Of a DNA stretch of 64,000 nucleotides, positions 1 to 8,721 are shown one piece after another. The stretch covers positions 1,612,501 through 1,676,500 of the forward strand of contig NZ_CP031834.1 of NCBI RefSeq assembly GCF_003590645.1, written 5' to 3'. This DNA is from Mesorhizobium sp. DCY119. Its GTDB lineage: Bacteria > Pseudomonadota > Alphaproteobacteria > Rhizobiales > Rhizobiaceae. Positions within the stretch are counted from its first letter, which is position 1. The number at the start of each line of letters is the position of its first letter. Under the pieces are notes generated by a model. It did not search any database. It was given only the letters and a program-made list of their open reading frames with translations, and was not told the origin of the DNA. Made by a program: the position numbers and the translations under genes.

Positions 1-1036
1 TCTGCTCAGAGTCGGAAATGGCGTCGTCGCCGCGCTTGATGGTGCCGGAAATCGGGCAGGTCTCGACGCGGCGGCCGTTCACCCGCACGAACATCTCGGG
101 CGAAGCGCCGATGAGATATTCGCCTTCGCCCAGATTGATGAAGAAGGAATAGGGCGACGGGTTGATCTTCTTCAGCCGACGCGAAATCTCCGAAGGCGCG
201 GTTTCGCAGCGCTCGTAGAACATCTGGCCGGGCACGACCTCGAACAGGTCGCCGCGCTGGAAGCTTTCCTTGGCCTTGTCGACGATTTTTGCATATTCGC
301 CCGGCTCGTGATCGCCCCGCGGCGGTATGCGGTCGGACGGTTTGAAGGCCAGCGCCTCGTTATCGCGGGGCAGGCCTTCAGTGGAAAAACCGTCGCCGGA
401 ATAGTCGTAGCGGTCGTGCCAGGCCAATGCCTGATGATGGTCGACGACGAGGATTTCGTCCGGCAGGTACAGCACCAGGTCGCGCTGGCTTTCGGCGCGC
501 TGCAGCGTGTGCTCGACCGGATCGAACTGGAAGGCGAGATCGTAGCCGAAGGCGCCGTAGAGGCCGAGATTGGAATCCTGGTCGGTCTTGAAAAGGGCGG
601 TGATGGCGCGCAGCACGGTGAAGACGGATGGCACGCGGCTGCGCTCTTCCTCGGTGAAGACACGGCCGGGTTCGGCAATGGTCAGGGCCAGCCGCTGCTT
701 GGTGGTCTGGGTGAGGCTGACGTCCTTTTCGGCCAGCAAAGCGTGCGCGATGATGGGAAGCAGGACCTCGCCGCGCGCATTCAGCGCTTCGATGCGCATG
801 GCGCGGTTGCGGGCGCTGATCACCACGGGCGGGTCGATGATGGCGGTGTCCCAGCGGGTGTAGCGGCCGGGATATTCGTAGTTGGACGAAAAGACCGCGC
901 CGCGCCGCGAATTCAGCCCGTCGATATAGGTCTCGATGGCGCCGGCATAGGCCGTGTCGTGGCGGCTTCGCGTGATGGTTACGCCGCCGCCGGTCACAAA
1001 GCGCTCGGCACCGTCCTCAAGAGTTTCGATCGTCAT
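1..1036 (-). CDS. trpE(G): Anthranilate synthase, fused TrpE(G) type, N-terminal 345 residues (cut by window edge)
   Basis: Converts chorismate plus glutamine to anthranilate, the first committed step of tryptophan synthesis. The visible protein starts [18 protein letters not shown] and carries the chorismate-binding region near its visible C-terminal end ([19 protein letters not shown], then [15 protein letters not shown]). The start follows a GGAG/GGGAA ribosome site. Rhizobia usually have TrpE fused to the TrpG amidotransferase (about 730 residues). The fusion junction lies outside the window, so the fused form is inferred from the closeness of this N-terminus to rhizobial TrpE(G). The gene is preceded by a Trp leader peptide and attenuator. 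Confidence 0.93.
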   Translation of the reverse strand, partial: MTIETLEDGAERFVTGGGVTITRSRHDTAYAGAIETYIDGLNSRRGAVFSSNYEYPGRYTRWDTAIIDPPVVISARNRAMRIEALNARGEVLLPIIAHALLAEKDVSLTQTTKQRLALTIAEPGRVFTEEERSRVPSVFTVLRAITALFKTDQDSNLGLYGAFGYDLAFQFDPVEHTLQRAESQRDLVLYLPDEILVVDHHQALAWHDRYDYSGDGFSTEGLPRDNEALAFKPSDRIPPRGDHEPGEYAKIVDKAKESFQRGDLFEVVPGQMFYERCETAPSEISRRLKKINPSPYSFFINLGEGEYLIGASPEMFVRVNGRRVETCPISGTIKRGDDAISDSEQ

Positions 1037-1081
1037 TTCCCGTCTCCATTTTCGCCGCCAGGCAGACCCGGAAAAACCCTT

Positions 1082-1120
1082 GAAAAAACAAATGGCCGCC
1101 CGGACTTCCCGTTGCGGCCA
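1082..1120 (-). terminator. trp attenuator terminator hairpin
   Basis: On the minus strand a 7-bp stem, TGGCCGC paired with GCGGCCA (1114-1120 with 1093-1099), is followed at once by a T-rich run (complement of the A-run 1083-1092). It lies between the leader peptide and trpE. It is therefore the 3:4 terminator of a transcription attenuator. Confidence 0.85.
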
Positions 1121-1158
1121 CCAGATTTCACGCGCACGCGCTTACGAGGCCGCTGTCA
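1121..1158 (-). promoter_or_regulatory. trp attenuator pause/antiterminator segment
   Basis: Just after the Trp codons, GGCC-T-GCTG can pair with CAGCGGCC (1:2 pause hairpin, complement of about 1148-1166). The same AGCGGCC segment (complement 1148-1154) can instead pair with the GGCCGC arm of the terminator (complement 1114-1119), giving a 2:3 antiterminator. These mutually exclusive pairings are the classical attenuator design: ribosome stalling at Trp codons under tryptophan starvation favours read-through into trpE. Confidence 0.75.
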
Positions 1159-1200
1159 GCAGGCCCACCACCAAGACGTCGTGTTCGAAAACGTGTTCAT
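1156..1200 (-). CDS. trpL: trp operon leader peptide with three consecutive Trp codons
   Basis: A 14-residue ORF, MNTFSNTTSWWWAC followed by TGA, sits about 120 bases upstream of trpE. Three adjacent TGG codons lie just before the attenuator stems, which is the hallmark of trpL. In Sinorhizobium meliloti the equivalent leader is translated from a leaderless RNA, and both the released attenuator RNA (rnTrpL) and the peptide act in trans. Here an AAGGAAAA stretch lies directly 5' of the ATG, so leaderless translation is possible but not shown. It is too short for most gene callers. Confidence 0.9.
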   Translation of the reverse strand: MNTFSNTTSWWWAC

Positions 1201-1258
1201 GATTTTTCCTTAGCGGCGAATGAGAAATCGCGCAACTGGATTCGCGGGGATGTTTCGA

Positions 1259-2446
1259 TCAGCTCGTGCTGCCGACCGGCTCGACGTAGTCGAGTTCGGC
1301 CGGACGGCGGTCGATCCAGAAGGAGAAGAGCGCAACCGCGAGCGCAAGCAATGTCGTTGCCGCTCCGACGAAGGGCAGGTGCTGATAGGCGATGCCCAGC
1401 GAGATCGCCACGCCGCCGATCCAGGCGCCGGCGGCATTGCCGATGTTAAAGGCGCCCTGGTTGAGGGTAGCGGCGAGGTTCGGCGCTTCGGATGCTTTTT
1501 CCACGACGCGCATCTGCATCGGCGGCACGATGACGAAGGTGAGCACGCCCCAGATGAAGACGGTGGCGATGGTGAGCATGGGCAGGCTGCTGATTTCGGC
1601 CAGGAAGAGGAAGAGTGCGACAAGCAGCACCAGCGTGCCAAGCACGGTCGGCATCAGCTTCCAGTCGGCAAGCTTGCCGCCGATGATGTTGCCGACAGTC
1701 ATGCCCGCGCCGAACAGCAGCAGCACCCAGGTGACGGCGCCGACGGAAATGCCGGAGACGTCGGTGAGGATCGGCTTGATGTAGGTGAACACGGAAAACA
1801 GGCTGGCCGAGGCGAGCGCGGAGATGATCATGGCCAGCCACACCTGCAGCTTGCCGAGAACCTTGACCTCGCTGGCAAGCCCACCCGAGCTGGGCGGCGC
1901 AACGCCGGCCGGCACCAGCCAGCCGATAGCCGCGACCGAAATGATGCCGATCGCCACCACGGCGTAGAAGGTCGAGCGCCAGCCGAAGGCCTCGCCGAGT
2001 GCGGTGCCGGCAGGTACGCCGAGGATGTTGGCGAGCGTCAGGCCGGCGAACATCAGCGCGATGGCGCTGGCGCGTTGCTTTTTCGGCACCAGGCTTGCGG
2101 CAACGACCGAGCCGATGCCGAAGAAGGCACCATGGCCGAAGGCGGTGACGACGCGCGCAACCATAAGCGTCCAGTAGTTCGGGGCGAGCGCACAGAACAG
2201 ATTGCCGACGACGAAGAGCGAGGCAAGCCCGACCAATACGGCCTTGCGCGGCAGGCGCGCCGTGCCGATGGCGATGATCGGCGCGCCGAAGACGACGCCG
2301 AGCGCATAGCCGGTGACCAGCAGGCCGGCAGCGGGGATCGACACGCCGAGATCGGCGGCGACTTCCGGCAGCAGGCCCATGATGACGAATTCGGTGGTGC
2401 CGATGCAGAAGGATGCAATGGCGAGGGCAAGGATGGGCAATGGCAT
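1259..2446 (-). CDS. MFS efflux transporter, AraJ/YdhP-like
   Basis: A 395-residue inner-membrane major facilitator with about 12 predicted membrane segments. The first helix carries the signature of the sugar/arabinose-efflux group (FCIGTTEFVIMGLLPEVA). The start at MPLPILALAI places the first helix at the very N-terminus; an in-frame upstream extension (to 2578) is polar and unconvincing. The substrate cannot be read from sequence; relatives export sugars, purines or drugs. It is monocistronic and transcribed toward trpL. Confidence 0.85.
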   Translation of the reverse strand: MPLPILALAIASFCIGTTEFVIMGLLPEVAADLGVSIPAAGLLVTGYALGVVFGAPIIAIGTARLPRKAVLVGLASLFVVGNLFCALAPNYWTLMVARVVTAFGHGAFFGIGSVVAASLVPKKQRASAIALMFAGLTLANILGVPAGTALGEAFGWRSTFYAVVAIGIISVAAIGWLVPAGVAPPSSGGLASEVKVLGKLQVWLAMIISALASASLFSVFTYIKPILTDVSGISVGAVTWVLLLFGAGMTVGNIIGGKLADWKLMPTVLGTLVLLVALFLFLAEISSLPMLTIATVFIWGVLTFVIVPPMQMRVVEKASEAPNLAATLNQGAFNIGNAAGAWIGGVAISLGIAYQHLPFVGAATTLLALAVALFSFWIDRRPAELDYVEPVGSTS

Positions 2447-2605
2447 GGCAAGCTCGGAACATAAAACGATTGAAACGTGATGTTGTCCGATTGGGGCCGG
2501 CGAACAAGTGCTTATGCTGCAACGCAGCAATGCATTTTCAGGTAGGGATGAATTCGGTTCTAGCCGATTGTCTCGCAATGGGAGTGGGACAGGTCAGGTG
2601 GGGCT

Positions 2606-3298
2606 CTAAGCCACGGCGCGGGAACCGCTGGCGAAGGGGCTCAGGCCAAGCCATTGCTGCATCGCTTTCGCGACCGCGGGATCCCCGTCGAGGCTCATGC
2701 GGCCTTCATCGATTTCCCGGCGCACGCGCGACAGGCCCATCCAGATTGAGGTCATGCTGCGGAGAGAACTCGTCACCAGGAGGTCGATTTCGAAGCCGGG
2801 ATCGAATCCGCACAGGTCCACGACGTTGCTTTCGACGACCAGCCACCAGTTCTGTTTGGTTTGGGTAAGCTCCGGGTACAGAAACTGAATCGTGCAGCGC
2901 TTTTTCGGCAAGGGCTCGGGGTTGAGGTGGCGCCGCATGTCCCACATCAGCAGCGACGGATCGAGATTTCTCAGCGACAGCTGCGATTCCACCCAGCGCT
3001 GGCCCCAGAAGCCGATGCCGAAGACGATCGGCTCGAGATCGCGGCCGGCCTGCGAAAGATGATATTCGACCGCGCCGCCTGCGCCGCGAACCGTCTCGAT
3101 GATATGGGCGCGCTCCAGTTCCTTGAGGCGCTTGGACAAAAGTGCGGGCGACATGCGCGGCACGCCGCGGCGAAGGTCGTTGAAACGGGTGGTGCCGGCC
3201 AGAAGCTCGCGGATCACCAGCACGGTCCAGCGCGAGCACAAAATTTCCGCCGCCATCGATACCGGGCAGAACTGGCCGTATCCTCCGTGAGGGTCCAT
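2606..3298 (-). CDS. HxlR-family winged-helix transcriptional regulator with C-terminal extension
   Basis: 230 residues. Residues about 8-100 form the HxlR (DUF24) winged helix (CPVSMAAEILCSRWTVLVIR, then a TTRFNDLRRGVP recognition region). Cys11, in the conserved N-terminal position, is the residue used for thiol sensing in relatives such as HypR. Residues about 110-225 are an additional domain of the kind seen in long HxlR proteins with an SCP2/sterol-carrier-like C-terminus. The gene is divergent from the acyl-CoA dehydrogenase at 3449, which it probably controls. The longer frame reading on to 4168 runs antisense to the dehydrogenase and is rejected. Confidence 0.85.
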   Translation of the reverse strand: MDPHGGYGQFCPVSMAAEILCSRWTVLVIRELLAGTTRFNDLRRGVPRMSPALLSKRLKELERAHIIETVRGAGGAVEYHLSQAGRDLEPIVFGIGFWGQRWVESQLSLRNLDPSLLMWDMRRHLNPEPLPKKRCTIQFLYPELTQTKQNWWLVVESNVVDLCGFDPGFEIDLLVTSSLRSMTSIWMGLSRVRREIDEGRMSLDGDPAVAKAMQQWLGLSPFASGSRAVA

Positions 3299-3377
3299 GT
3301 GAAAACCGGTGTTTGAGATTATTCTTATATAATAGCGCAGAAATACCGCTGAAAACAGATAACAGAAATGGGTAGTA

Positions 3378-3391
3378 CAGTTCGTGAACTG
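3378..3391. promoter_or_regulatory. Candidate operator, 6-bp inverted repeat in the HxlR/acyl-CoA dehydrogenase divergent region
   Basis: CAGTTC-GT-GAACTG is a perfect 6-bp dyad with a 2-base spacer, between the two divergent starts. A TATAAT-like hexamer lies upstream at 3328-3333 on the plus strand, but I see no good -35 at the right distance. Binding by the HxlR protein is inferred from position only. Confidence 0.4.
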
Positions 3392-3448
3392 GATCACAGA
3401 GCCAAACGGAGCGATCCTCCATGCGTGTTGAAGTTGGAGGATGTAAAC

Positions 3449-4621
3449 GTGAGTACTTATTCTAATCTTGCACTGGCAGAAAACGACAAGAAACCCGCTA
3501 TGGTTGAGGACATTGTCGATATCGTGCGGCGCCTGTCTCCCAAATTTGCTGCAAGCGCGGCCGGTGCTGACGAGCAGGACCGTTTCGTCGCCGAAAACTA
3601 CCGCCTGCTGAAGGAAGCCGGGCTCGTCGAAGCAGCCGTCCCGGCCGAGCTTGGCGGGCGCGGCGCTGAAATCGCAGCACTTTGCGACATGATCCGCGAG
3701 ATCGCGCATTCCTGCGGCTCGACGGCACTGGCCTTTTCGATGCACACGCATCAGGTGGCAATCCCGGCATGGCGCTGGCGGCACCAGAAGGTGGCGGTGG
3801 TCGAAGGCCTGCTCAAGCGCGTTGCGACCGAGCGGCTGATCCTGCTTTCGAGCGGCGGGTCGGACTGGCTCGCCGGCTCCGGCAAGGCGGTCAAGGTCGA
3901 CGGCGGCTACAGGATATCGGCGCGCAAGGTGTTCACCTCGGGTGCAGCGGCCGGCGATATCCTGATGACCGGTGCGATCCTGGAGGGCGAAGACGGCTCG
4001 AAGTCGGTGCTTCATTTTGGCGTGCCGATGAAGGCGCCGGAGGTGAAGGTGGTGGAGACCTGGCGGGCGATGGGCATGCGCGGAACCGGCTCGAACGATG
4101 TCGTGATAGACGATTTGTTCGTTGCCGATGCAGGCGTTTCCTTCTCGCGCAAGGCGGCGGAATGGCACCCGGTGTTCCAGATCATCGCCACGATCGCGAT
4201 GCCGCTGATCTACTCGGCCTATCTGGGCGTGGCGGAGAGTGCGCGCGAGATCGCGATCAATCTGGCCAAGAAAAAGGAACCAAACGCCTATGCGACGGAC
4301 CTTGCCGGCAAGATGGACACGGCCTTGCGTTCAGCGCAGCTTGCCCATCGCTGGATGGTGAACATCGTGGAACGCAACGCTCCGTCGGCTGAAAGCGTCA
4401 ACGAGGTGATGATCGGGCGTTCGCTGGTCGCCGAGAATGCGATCAAGACCGTCGAACTGGCGCTCGAACTGGCTGGCGGTGCCGGCTTCTATCGGGTGAA
4501 CGGGCTGGAGCAGCGGTTCCGCGATATCCAGGGCGCGCGCTTCCATCCGCTTCAGCGCGGGCCGCAGGCGCAGTATGCCGGAGCCATGGCGCTGGGACTG
4601 CCGGTCGCGACCGTGTTCTGA
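3449..4621 (+). CDS. Acyl-CoA dehydrogenase family flavoenzyme
   Basis: 390 residues from a GTG start (MSTYSNLALAEN), chosen because a clean GGAGG lies at 3436-3440. An in-frame ATG at 3368 lacks a ribosome site and adds a poorly conserved-looking leader. The family uses FAD to oxidise acyl-CoA or related substrates. The mid-domain segment RISARKVFTSGAAAGDILM and the C-terminal GGAGFYRVNGLEQRFRDIQ segment match the acyl-CoA dehydrogenase fold, nearer to the CaiA/SfnB-like branch than to classical fatty-acid enzymes. The substrate is unknown. The divergent HxlR regulator suggests induction by a small molecule. A terminator hairpin follows. Confidence 0.85.
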   Translation: MSTYSNLALAENDKKPAMVEDIVDIVRRLSPKFAASAAGADEQDRFVAENYRLLKEAGLVEAAVPAELGGRGAEIAALCDMIREIAHSCGSTALAFSMHTHQVAIPAWRWRHQKVAVVEGLLKRVATERLILLSSGGSDWLAGSGKAVKVDGGYRISARKVFTSGAAAGDILMTGAILEGEDGSKSVLHFGVPMKAPEVKVVETWRAMGMRGTGSNDVVIDDLFVADAGVSFSRKAAEWHPVFQIIATIAMPLIYSAYLGVAESAREIAINLAKKKEPNAYATDLAGKMDTALRSAQLAHRWMVNIVERNAPSAESVNEVMIGRSLVAENAIKTVELALELAGGAGFYRVNGLEQRFRDIQGARFHPLQRGPQAQYAGAMALGLPVATVF

Positions 4622-4632
4622 TCGTTTGTGAA

Positions 4633-4657
4633 GAAGGCGCCGGAATCCGGCGCCTTC
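4633..4657. terminator. Hairpin between convergent genes
   Basis: A perfect 11-bp stem, GAAGGCGCCGG / CCGGCGCCTTC with a 3-base loop, sits 12 bases after the dehydrogenase stop and before the convergent SH3-protein stop. It lacks a strong T-run but probably ends transcription from both sides. Confidence 0.6.
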
Positions 4658-4676
4658 AATTCATCTCATCGCAAGA

Positions 4677-5804
4677 TTAGCTGCGGTTGAGAAACTTCTT
4701 GTAGATCCAGCCTTGCTGGCCTTCGTAGGCGATCTTGCACCAGCCCTTGCAGGTGATGATGTCGACGGTGGCCATGGCCGGTATCGTCCGCAGGACCTTG
4801 GATTCGTCGGCGGGACCAGCGCGCAGATTGACGGCGGTGGTGATGCGGCCCTTGCCGATCGAGGCGGCCGGTTGAGGCTTGGCAGTGGCGGCAGGCGGGG
4901 TCTCGGTGGCGGCTGCGGCTTGCACGGCCGCAGGCTTGTCCGCCGGGATTGCCGCGGTCTTTTCCTCGTCGGCGAAGGCGGTGGCCTCGGGTTGCGAGGG
5001 CCCGGCATCCTTAGCCGCAGTCGCCGGCTGGTTCTGGTCCGCTGAAGGGCTTGCCTGTTCGGCGTCCGTGCGCGCCCAACGCTCGCTGTCGGTCTCCAGC
5101 GCGTTTACCGTGGCCTGCGGCTGCGGCACGGCTGCTGCCGGCGCCGGAGGTGTTGCCATGGCGGCCTGCTGCGCGGTTCCATTTTGCGGCACGACTGCCG
5201 GGGGAGCGGGCTGGGCTGGAGCTTCGGCGGCGACGGTGGTCTCTGCCGCTGCCGGCTCTGCGGTAGGATGCGAAAGCGGGTCGTAAAGCAAGGTCATGCC
5301 GGCGATCAGGCCGCCGACCACAACCACGCCGGCTGCGGGTAGCGCCAATGCGCGCGGCGAGACGCTGCCTAGCCAGCCAAGGCGGGCCGCCAGAGCCTGA
5401 TAGACGCGGTCCAGCTTCTCAAATCTGCTCGGTGTGTCGTCGACGGGATCGTCCGCGATCTTGCAATCCCAGTCGTAGTGCCGGTGCGACGCATCCTCGA
5501 CGGGATCATATGCCGGCATCTCTGCCGCAGGCTCGGTCGAGGTGTAGTGGGAAGTGCTGCGGGCAGCGCTGTCCTGATTGGCCGGTTCCGGTTGGGCAGG
5601 TGGATTGCGCTGCGCTTCGGGGGAGGGCCGTGTGCGATCATTGGCGGGGGCCGGGAACGGGCGCTGCCACAAGGGCGATGACGATCCGGTCTCCTGTCTG
5701 CCAGCGGGGGCAGGGGATGAAGCCGGCAGGCTCCGCCAAAGTTCGTCTTCAAGGGTGCCCGCATCCTGCGGGCCATGGATCTCTGCGAGTCGAGAGGCTT
5801 TCAA
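4677..5804 (-). CDS. Membrane-anchored protein with C-terminal bacterial SH3 domain
   Basis: 375 residues. A charged, Pro-rich cytoplasmic N-terminal part (about 1-150) is followed by one membrane helix (ALALPAAGVVVVGGLIAGM, about 153-172). Next comes a long Ala/Pro-rich low-complexity linker, and residues about 315-375 form an SH3b domain (AVNLRAGPADESKVLRTIP, then GWCKIAYEGQQGWIYKKFL). Periplasmic SH3b domains usually bind cell-wall peptides, so a role at the envelope is likely; no enzymatic domain is visible. Such proteins are common but uncharacterised in Rhizobiales. Confidence 0.75.
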   Translation of the reverse strand: MKASRLAEIHGPQDAGTLEDELWRSLPASSPAPAGRQETGSSSPLWQRPFPAPANDRTRPSPEAQRNPPAQPEPANQDSAARSTSHYTSTEPAAEMPAYDPVEDASHRHYDWDCKIADDPVDDTPSRFEKLDRVYQALAARLGWLGSVSPRALALPAAGVVVVGGLIAGMTLLYDPLSHPTAEPAAAETTVAAEAPAQPAPPAVVPQNGTAQQAAMATPPAPAAAVPQPQATVNALETDSERWARTDAEQASPSADQNQPATAAKDAGPSQPEATAFADEEKTAAIPADKPAAVQAAAATETPPAATAKPQPAASIGKGRITTAVNLRAGPADESKVLRTIPAMATVDIITCKGWCKIAYEGQQGWIYKKFLNRS

Positions 5805-6068
5805 GGGGCTACTCCACGCATTACAAACGCGAAAAACCGGACGGCCAAACGCTTCGCTTGCTCGTCATGCGATATGATTTCTGCCTGGCGAGCCAAATCG
5901 CGCATCGGATAGTCCGGTAAGCCCCCGCGGCCACGCGGTCAGCACAATCACCTCTGATTGTGGCGCTGCTGTGCCTAGATTAGGATTTTTGAGCGAAAAA
6001 TCTACAGCCGGCGCATCTTTTTTGCCGGAAAATAGCTCGTTTGGGCGAGTTGCAGGCCGCTCAAACGC
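5805..6068. other. Intergenic region without a recognised gene
   Basis: This is the 5' region of the SH3-protein gene plus the 3' region of the glucose dehydrogenase gene. Short overlapping ORFs on both strands show no family resemblance or ribosome site. Apart from the terminator at its right end I see no structured RNA. Confidence 0.5.
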
Positions 6069-6100
6069 AAAACACCGCACGGTTGCCCGTGCGGTGTTTT
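6069..6100 (-). terminator. Terminator downstream of glucose dehydrogenase
   Basis: A perfect 14-bp stem (AAAACACCGCACGG / CCGTGCGGTGTTTT, 4-base loop) has A/T-rich feet that supply the U-tract on either strand. It lies 30 bases after the stop of the minus-strand dehydrogenase gene. Confidence 0.8.
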
Positions 6101-6129
6101 CATTTTCAACCGGGTTTTGACCCGTCGTC

Positions 6130-8541
6130 TCAGTTCTTTTTCGGCAGGGCGTAGGCGACGATGTAGTCGCCATGATCCGGCGACTGGCGTGCGCCGCCGG
6201 CCGAGATGATGACGAACTGACGCCCGGTCTCGGGCGAGGTGTAGGTCATCGGCGTGGCCTGCGCACCGACCGGCAGGCGGCCTTTCCACAGTTCCTCGCC
6301 GGTCGTCACGTCGATGGCGCGCAGATAATAATCCTGCGTGCCGGCGTAGAAGACGAGGCCGCCTGAAGTCGTCATCGGGCCACCCAGCGAAGGCATGCCG
6401 ATGGGGATCTGCAGGCCGGTCTTCATGCCGAGCGGGCCGGTGTCCTGCAGCGTGCCGGCCGGAACCTGCCAGACGAGCTGGCGCGACTTCAGGTCGATGG
6501 CGCTGATGGTGCCGTAGGGCGGCTGGTGGCAAGGCACACCGAGCGGCGACATGAAGCCGTTCTTCAATGCGCCGTAGGGCGTTCCGAGCTGCGTCCCGAG
6601 GCCGTCATGGGCTGCCGACGGGCCGTAATTATCGGCCTGTTCGCGCGGCAGAAGCGTGATGAACTGCGGCATGCGGATGTCGTTGACGATCAGCAGGCCG
6701 TTGGCTTCGTCGACCGAGGCGCTGCCCCAGTTCATGCCGCCGTAATAGCCCGGATAGATCAGGCTGTAGTCGGTCCTCGGCGGCGTAAACTCGCCGTCGT
6801 AGCGCATCTTCTTGAAGGCGATGCGGCAGTAGAGCTGGTCGAAGGGCGTGGCGCCCCACATGCGTGCTTCCGTGAACGGCTCGGTGCCGATCGAAGGCAT
6901 GCCGGTGGAATAAGGCTGGGTGGCCGACGTCCAGTCGCCTTCAGCAGCACCCTGCGGGACGGGCTTTTCCTCGACCTCGGCGATCGGCTTGCCGTCGCGG
7001 CGGTCGAGCATGAAAATCTGCCCGCGCTTGGTGACCTGGATCAGCGCAGGCGCGGTGCCGCCCTTGCCGTCCGGCACGTCGTAGAGGGCGGGCTGCGAAG
7101 GCACGTCATAGTCCCAGATGTCGTGATGGACGGTCTGGAATTTCCAGCGTTCGCGGCCGGTGGCGATGTCGAGGGCAACGACGGAGGAGGAATATTCCTC
7201 CGCTTCCTTCGAACGGTGGCCGCCCCAGAAGTCGGGCGTGGCGTTGCCGGTCGGCAGGTAGACGAGGCCAAGAGCGTCGTCATAGGCCGGCGTCGACCAG
7301 ACGTTGGGCGTGCCGCGGGTGTAGCTCTCGCCTTCCGGCGGCAGCTTGGTGATGGCGGGGTTGCCGAGATCCCAGGCCCAGACCAGTTCGCCGGTCTTGG
7401 CGCTGAAGGCGCGGACGGCGCCGGAAGGCTCGCCGGTTTCGACATTGTCCCATACCCACCCGCCGATGAGGATCAGGTCGCGCATGACGGTGGGGGCAGA
7501 GGTCTGGAAGTAGAAGCCAGGCTTGATCTCGCCCATGCCCTGCTTGAGGTCGACCGTGCCGCCGGTGCCGAAATCGGCGCAAGGCTCGCCGGTCTTGGCG
7601 TCGAGCTCGATCAGGCGCGCATCGATGGTGGTCATGACGATGCGGGCGGTGCATGCAGCCGTTGCGGGAGCCGCCGGAGCCGTGGGCTGTGCAGCAGCGC
7701 CATCCGCCGGGGCGGGTGCGGCCTCTGCCGGGGTAGCAACCGGCTCGTAGTAGCTGACGCCACGGCAGCGCTGCCACAGCGGAGCCTTGGCCTGCGGGTC
7801 GAACTTCCACTTCACTTCGCCCGTATCAGGGTTCAGCGCGTTGACGATGTTGTTGGGCGAGCAGGTGTAGAGCGTGTCGCCGACGAAGAGCGGCGTGTTC
7901 TGGTCCTGTGCCGAGCCCGCCGGCGTGTCGCCGGAACGGAACGTCCAGGCGACTTCGAGGCCGCTGACATTGTCCGTGTTGATCTGGTCGAGGGGCGCGT
8001 AGCGCGTGCCGGCCGGGGTGCGGCCGTAATAGCGCCAGTCGCCGGCGCTCGCTGCGGCTGCGGGAACCAGAGGCTTCTCAACCTTGGCGAAGGCGTTGCG
8101 CGTCACTTCATGCGGCTGGAAGGCGTAGATGCCGGTGGCGATCAGCGCCAGAACGAGCAGGCCGGCGACCGCGAAGGGACCGCGCTTTCCGGTCGAGTAG
8201 GGAAACACCGGCAGAAGCAGCAGCGCCAGGATCGCCAGCACGGTCGGTGCGACGAGGCGCGGGACGAGCGGCCAGAAGGCAAGGCCCGTCTCCCAAAGCG
8301 CCCAGACGATGGTGGCGAGGAAGATCAAGGCATAGAGCCAGAAGCCGGTCTTGTGGCGCAGCGCATAGAGAACGCCGGAAAGGATGATGCCGAGGCCGGC
8401 AAGCGCGTAATACCACGAGCCGCCAAGGAAGATGAGCTGTGCGCCGCCATAAACCAGCGGCAGGCCTATGATCACCAGGATCACGCCGAATAGCACCAGC
8501 AGCCAGGAGCCGCCGGGTCTGGATGAAGTTTGTTCTGCCAT
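6130..8541 (-). CDS. gcd: Membrane-bound PQQ-dependent glucose dehydrogenase
   Basis: 803 residues, the normal length for Gcd. Residues about 10-145 contain five membrane helices; the rest is the periplasmic eight-bladed PQQ propeller, starting near GDWRYYGRTPAGTRYAPLDQ. Typical blade motifs follow (for example GRERWKFQTVHHDIWDYDVP and the C-terminal GEELWKGRLPVGAQATP). It oxidises glucose and other aldoses to aldonolactones and passes electrons to ubiquinone. An Ala/Pro-rich insertion lies near residues 265-295. No pqq biosynthesis genes are in the window, so cofactor supply must come from elsewhere. A divergent marR lies upstream. Confidence 0.93.
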   Translation of the reverse strand: MAEQTSSRPGGSWLLVLFGVILVIIGLPLVYGGAQLIFLGGSWYYALAGLGIILSGVLYALRHKTGFWLYALIFLATIVWALWETGLAFWPLVPRLVAPTVLAILALLLLPVFPYSTGKRGPFAVAGLLVLALIATGIYAFQPHEVTRNAFAKVEKPLVPAAAASAGDWRYYGRTPAGTRYAPLDQINTDNVSGLEVAWTFRSGDTPAGSAQDQNTPLFVGDTLYTCSPNNIVNALNPDTGEVKWKFDPQAKAPLWQRCRGVSYYEPVATPAEAAPAPADGAAAQPTAPAAPATAACTARIVMTTIDARLIELDAKTGEPCADFGTGGTVDLKQGMGEIKPGFYFQTSAPTVMRDLILIGGWVWDNVETGEPSGAVRAFSAKTGELVWAWDLGNPAITKLPPEGESYTRGTPNVWSTPAYDDALGLVYLPTGNATPDFWGGHRSKEAEEYSSSVVALDIATGRERWKFQTVHHDIWDYDVPSQPALYDVPDGKGGTAPALIQVTKRGQIFMLDRRDGKPIAEVEEKPVPQGAAEGDWTSATQPYSTGMPSIGTEPFTEARMWGATPFDQLYCRIAFKKMRYDGEFTPPRTDYSLIYPGYYGGMNWGSASVDEANGLLIVNDIRMPQFITLLPREQADNYGPSAAHDGLGTQLGTPYGALKNGFMSPLGVPCHQPPYGTISAIDLKSRQLVWQVPAGTLQDTGPLGMKTGLQIPIGMPSLGGPMTTSGGLVFYAGTQDYYLRAIDVTTGEELWKGRLPVGAQATPMTYTSPETGRQFVIISAGGARQSPDHGDYIVAYALPKKN

Positions 8542-8697
8542 GTTGCCTTACTCGCAAAGTTGAACCGGATGCGGGACCGTGCGGTTGATTTGGGATCGGC
8601 CCGGACCATCGTATCGACGGTTCGAAACCGGCCTCGCCAACCTTCCGGGTAGGCAACGGAGCGTCGCCTGCGAGGGAGAATCTGATCGCATCCTAAT

Positions 8698-8713
8698 AGA
8701 TAGTATGTTATCT
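8698..8713. promoter_or_regulatory. Candidate MarR operator
   Basis: AGATA-GTATGT-TATCT is an AT-rich inverted repeat in GC-rich DNA. It ends 8 bases before the marR start codon, over the ribosome-binding/start region, which is where MarR proteins usually autoregulate. Confidence 0.45.
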
Positions 8714-8721
8714 TTTACGGG

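Noticed and set aside
3421-3465. Short upstream ORF MRVEVGGCKREYLF overlapping the acyl-CoA dehydrogenase start
   Set aside because: It has no ribosome site of its own and its reading includes the GGAGG that serves the GTG start. Nothing shows regulation by translation here.
6526-8493. 655-codon open frame on the plus strand
   Set aside because: It is exactly antisense to gcd, has arginine/glycine-rich shadow composition, no ribosome site and no recognisable domain. The opposite strand encodes an unmistakable PQQ dehydrogenase.
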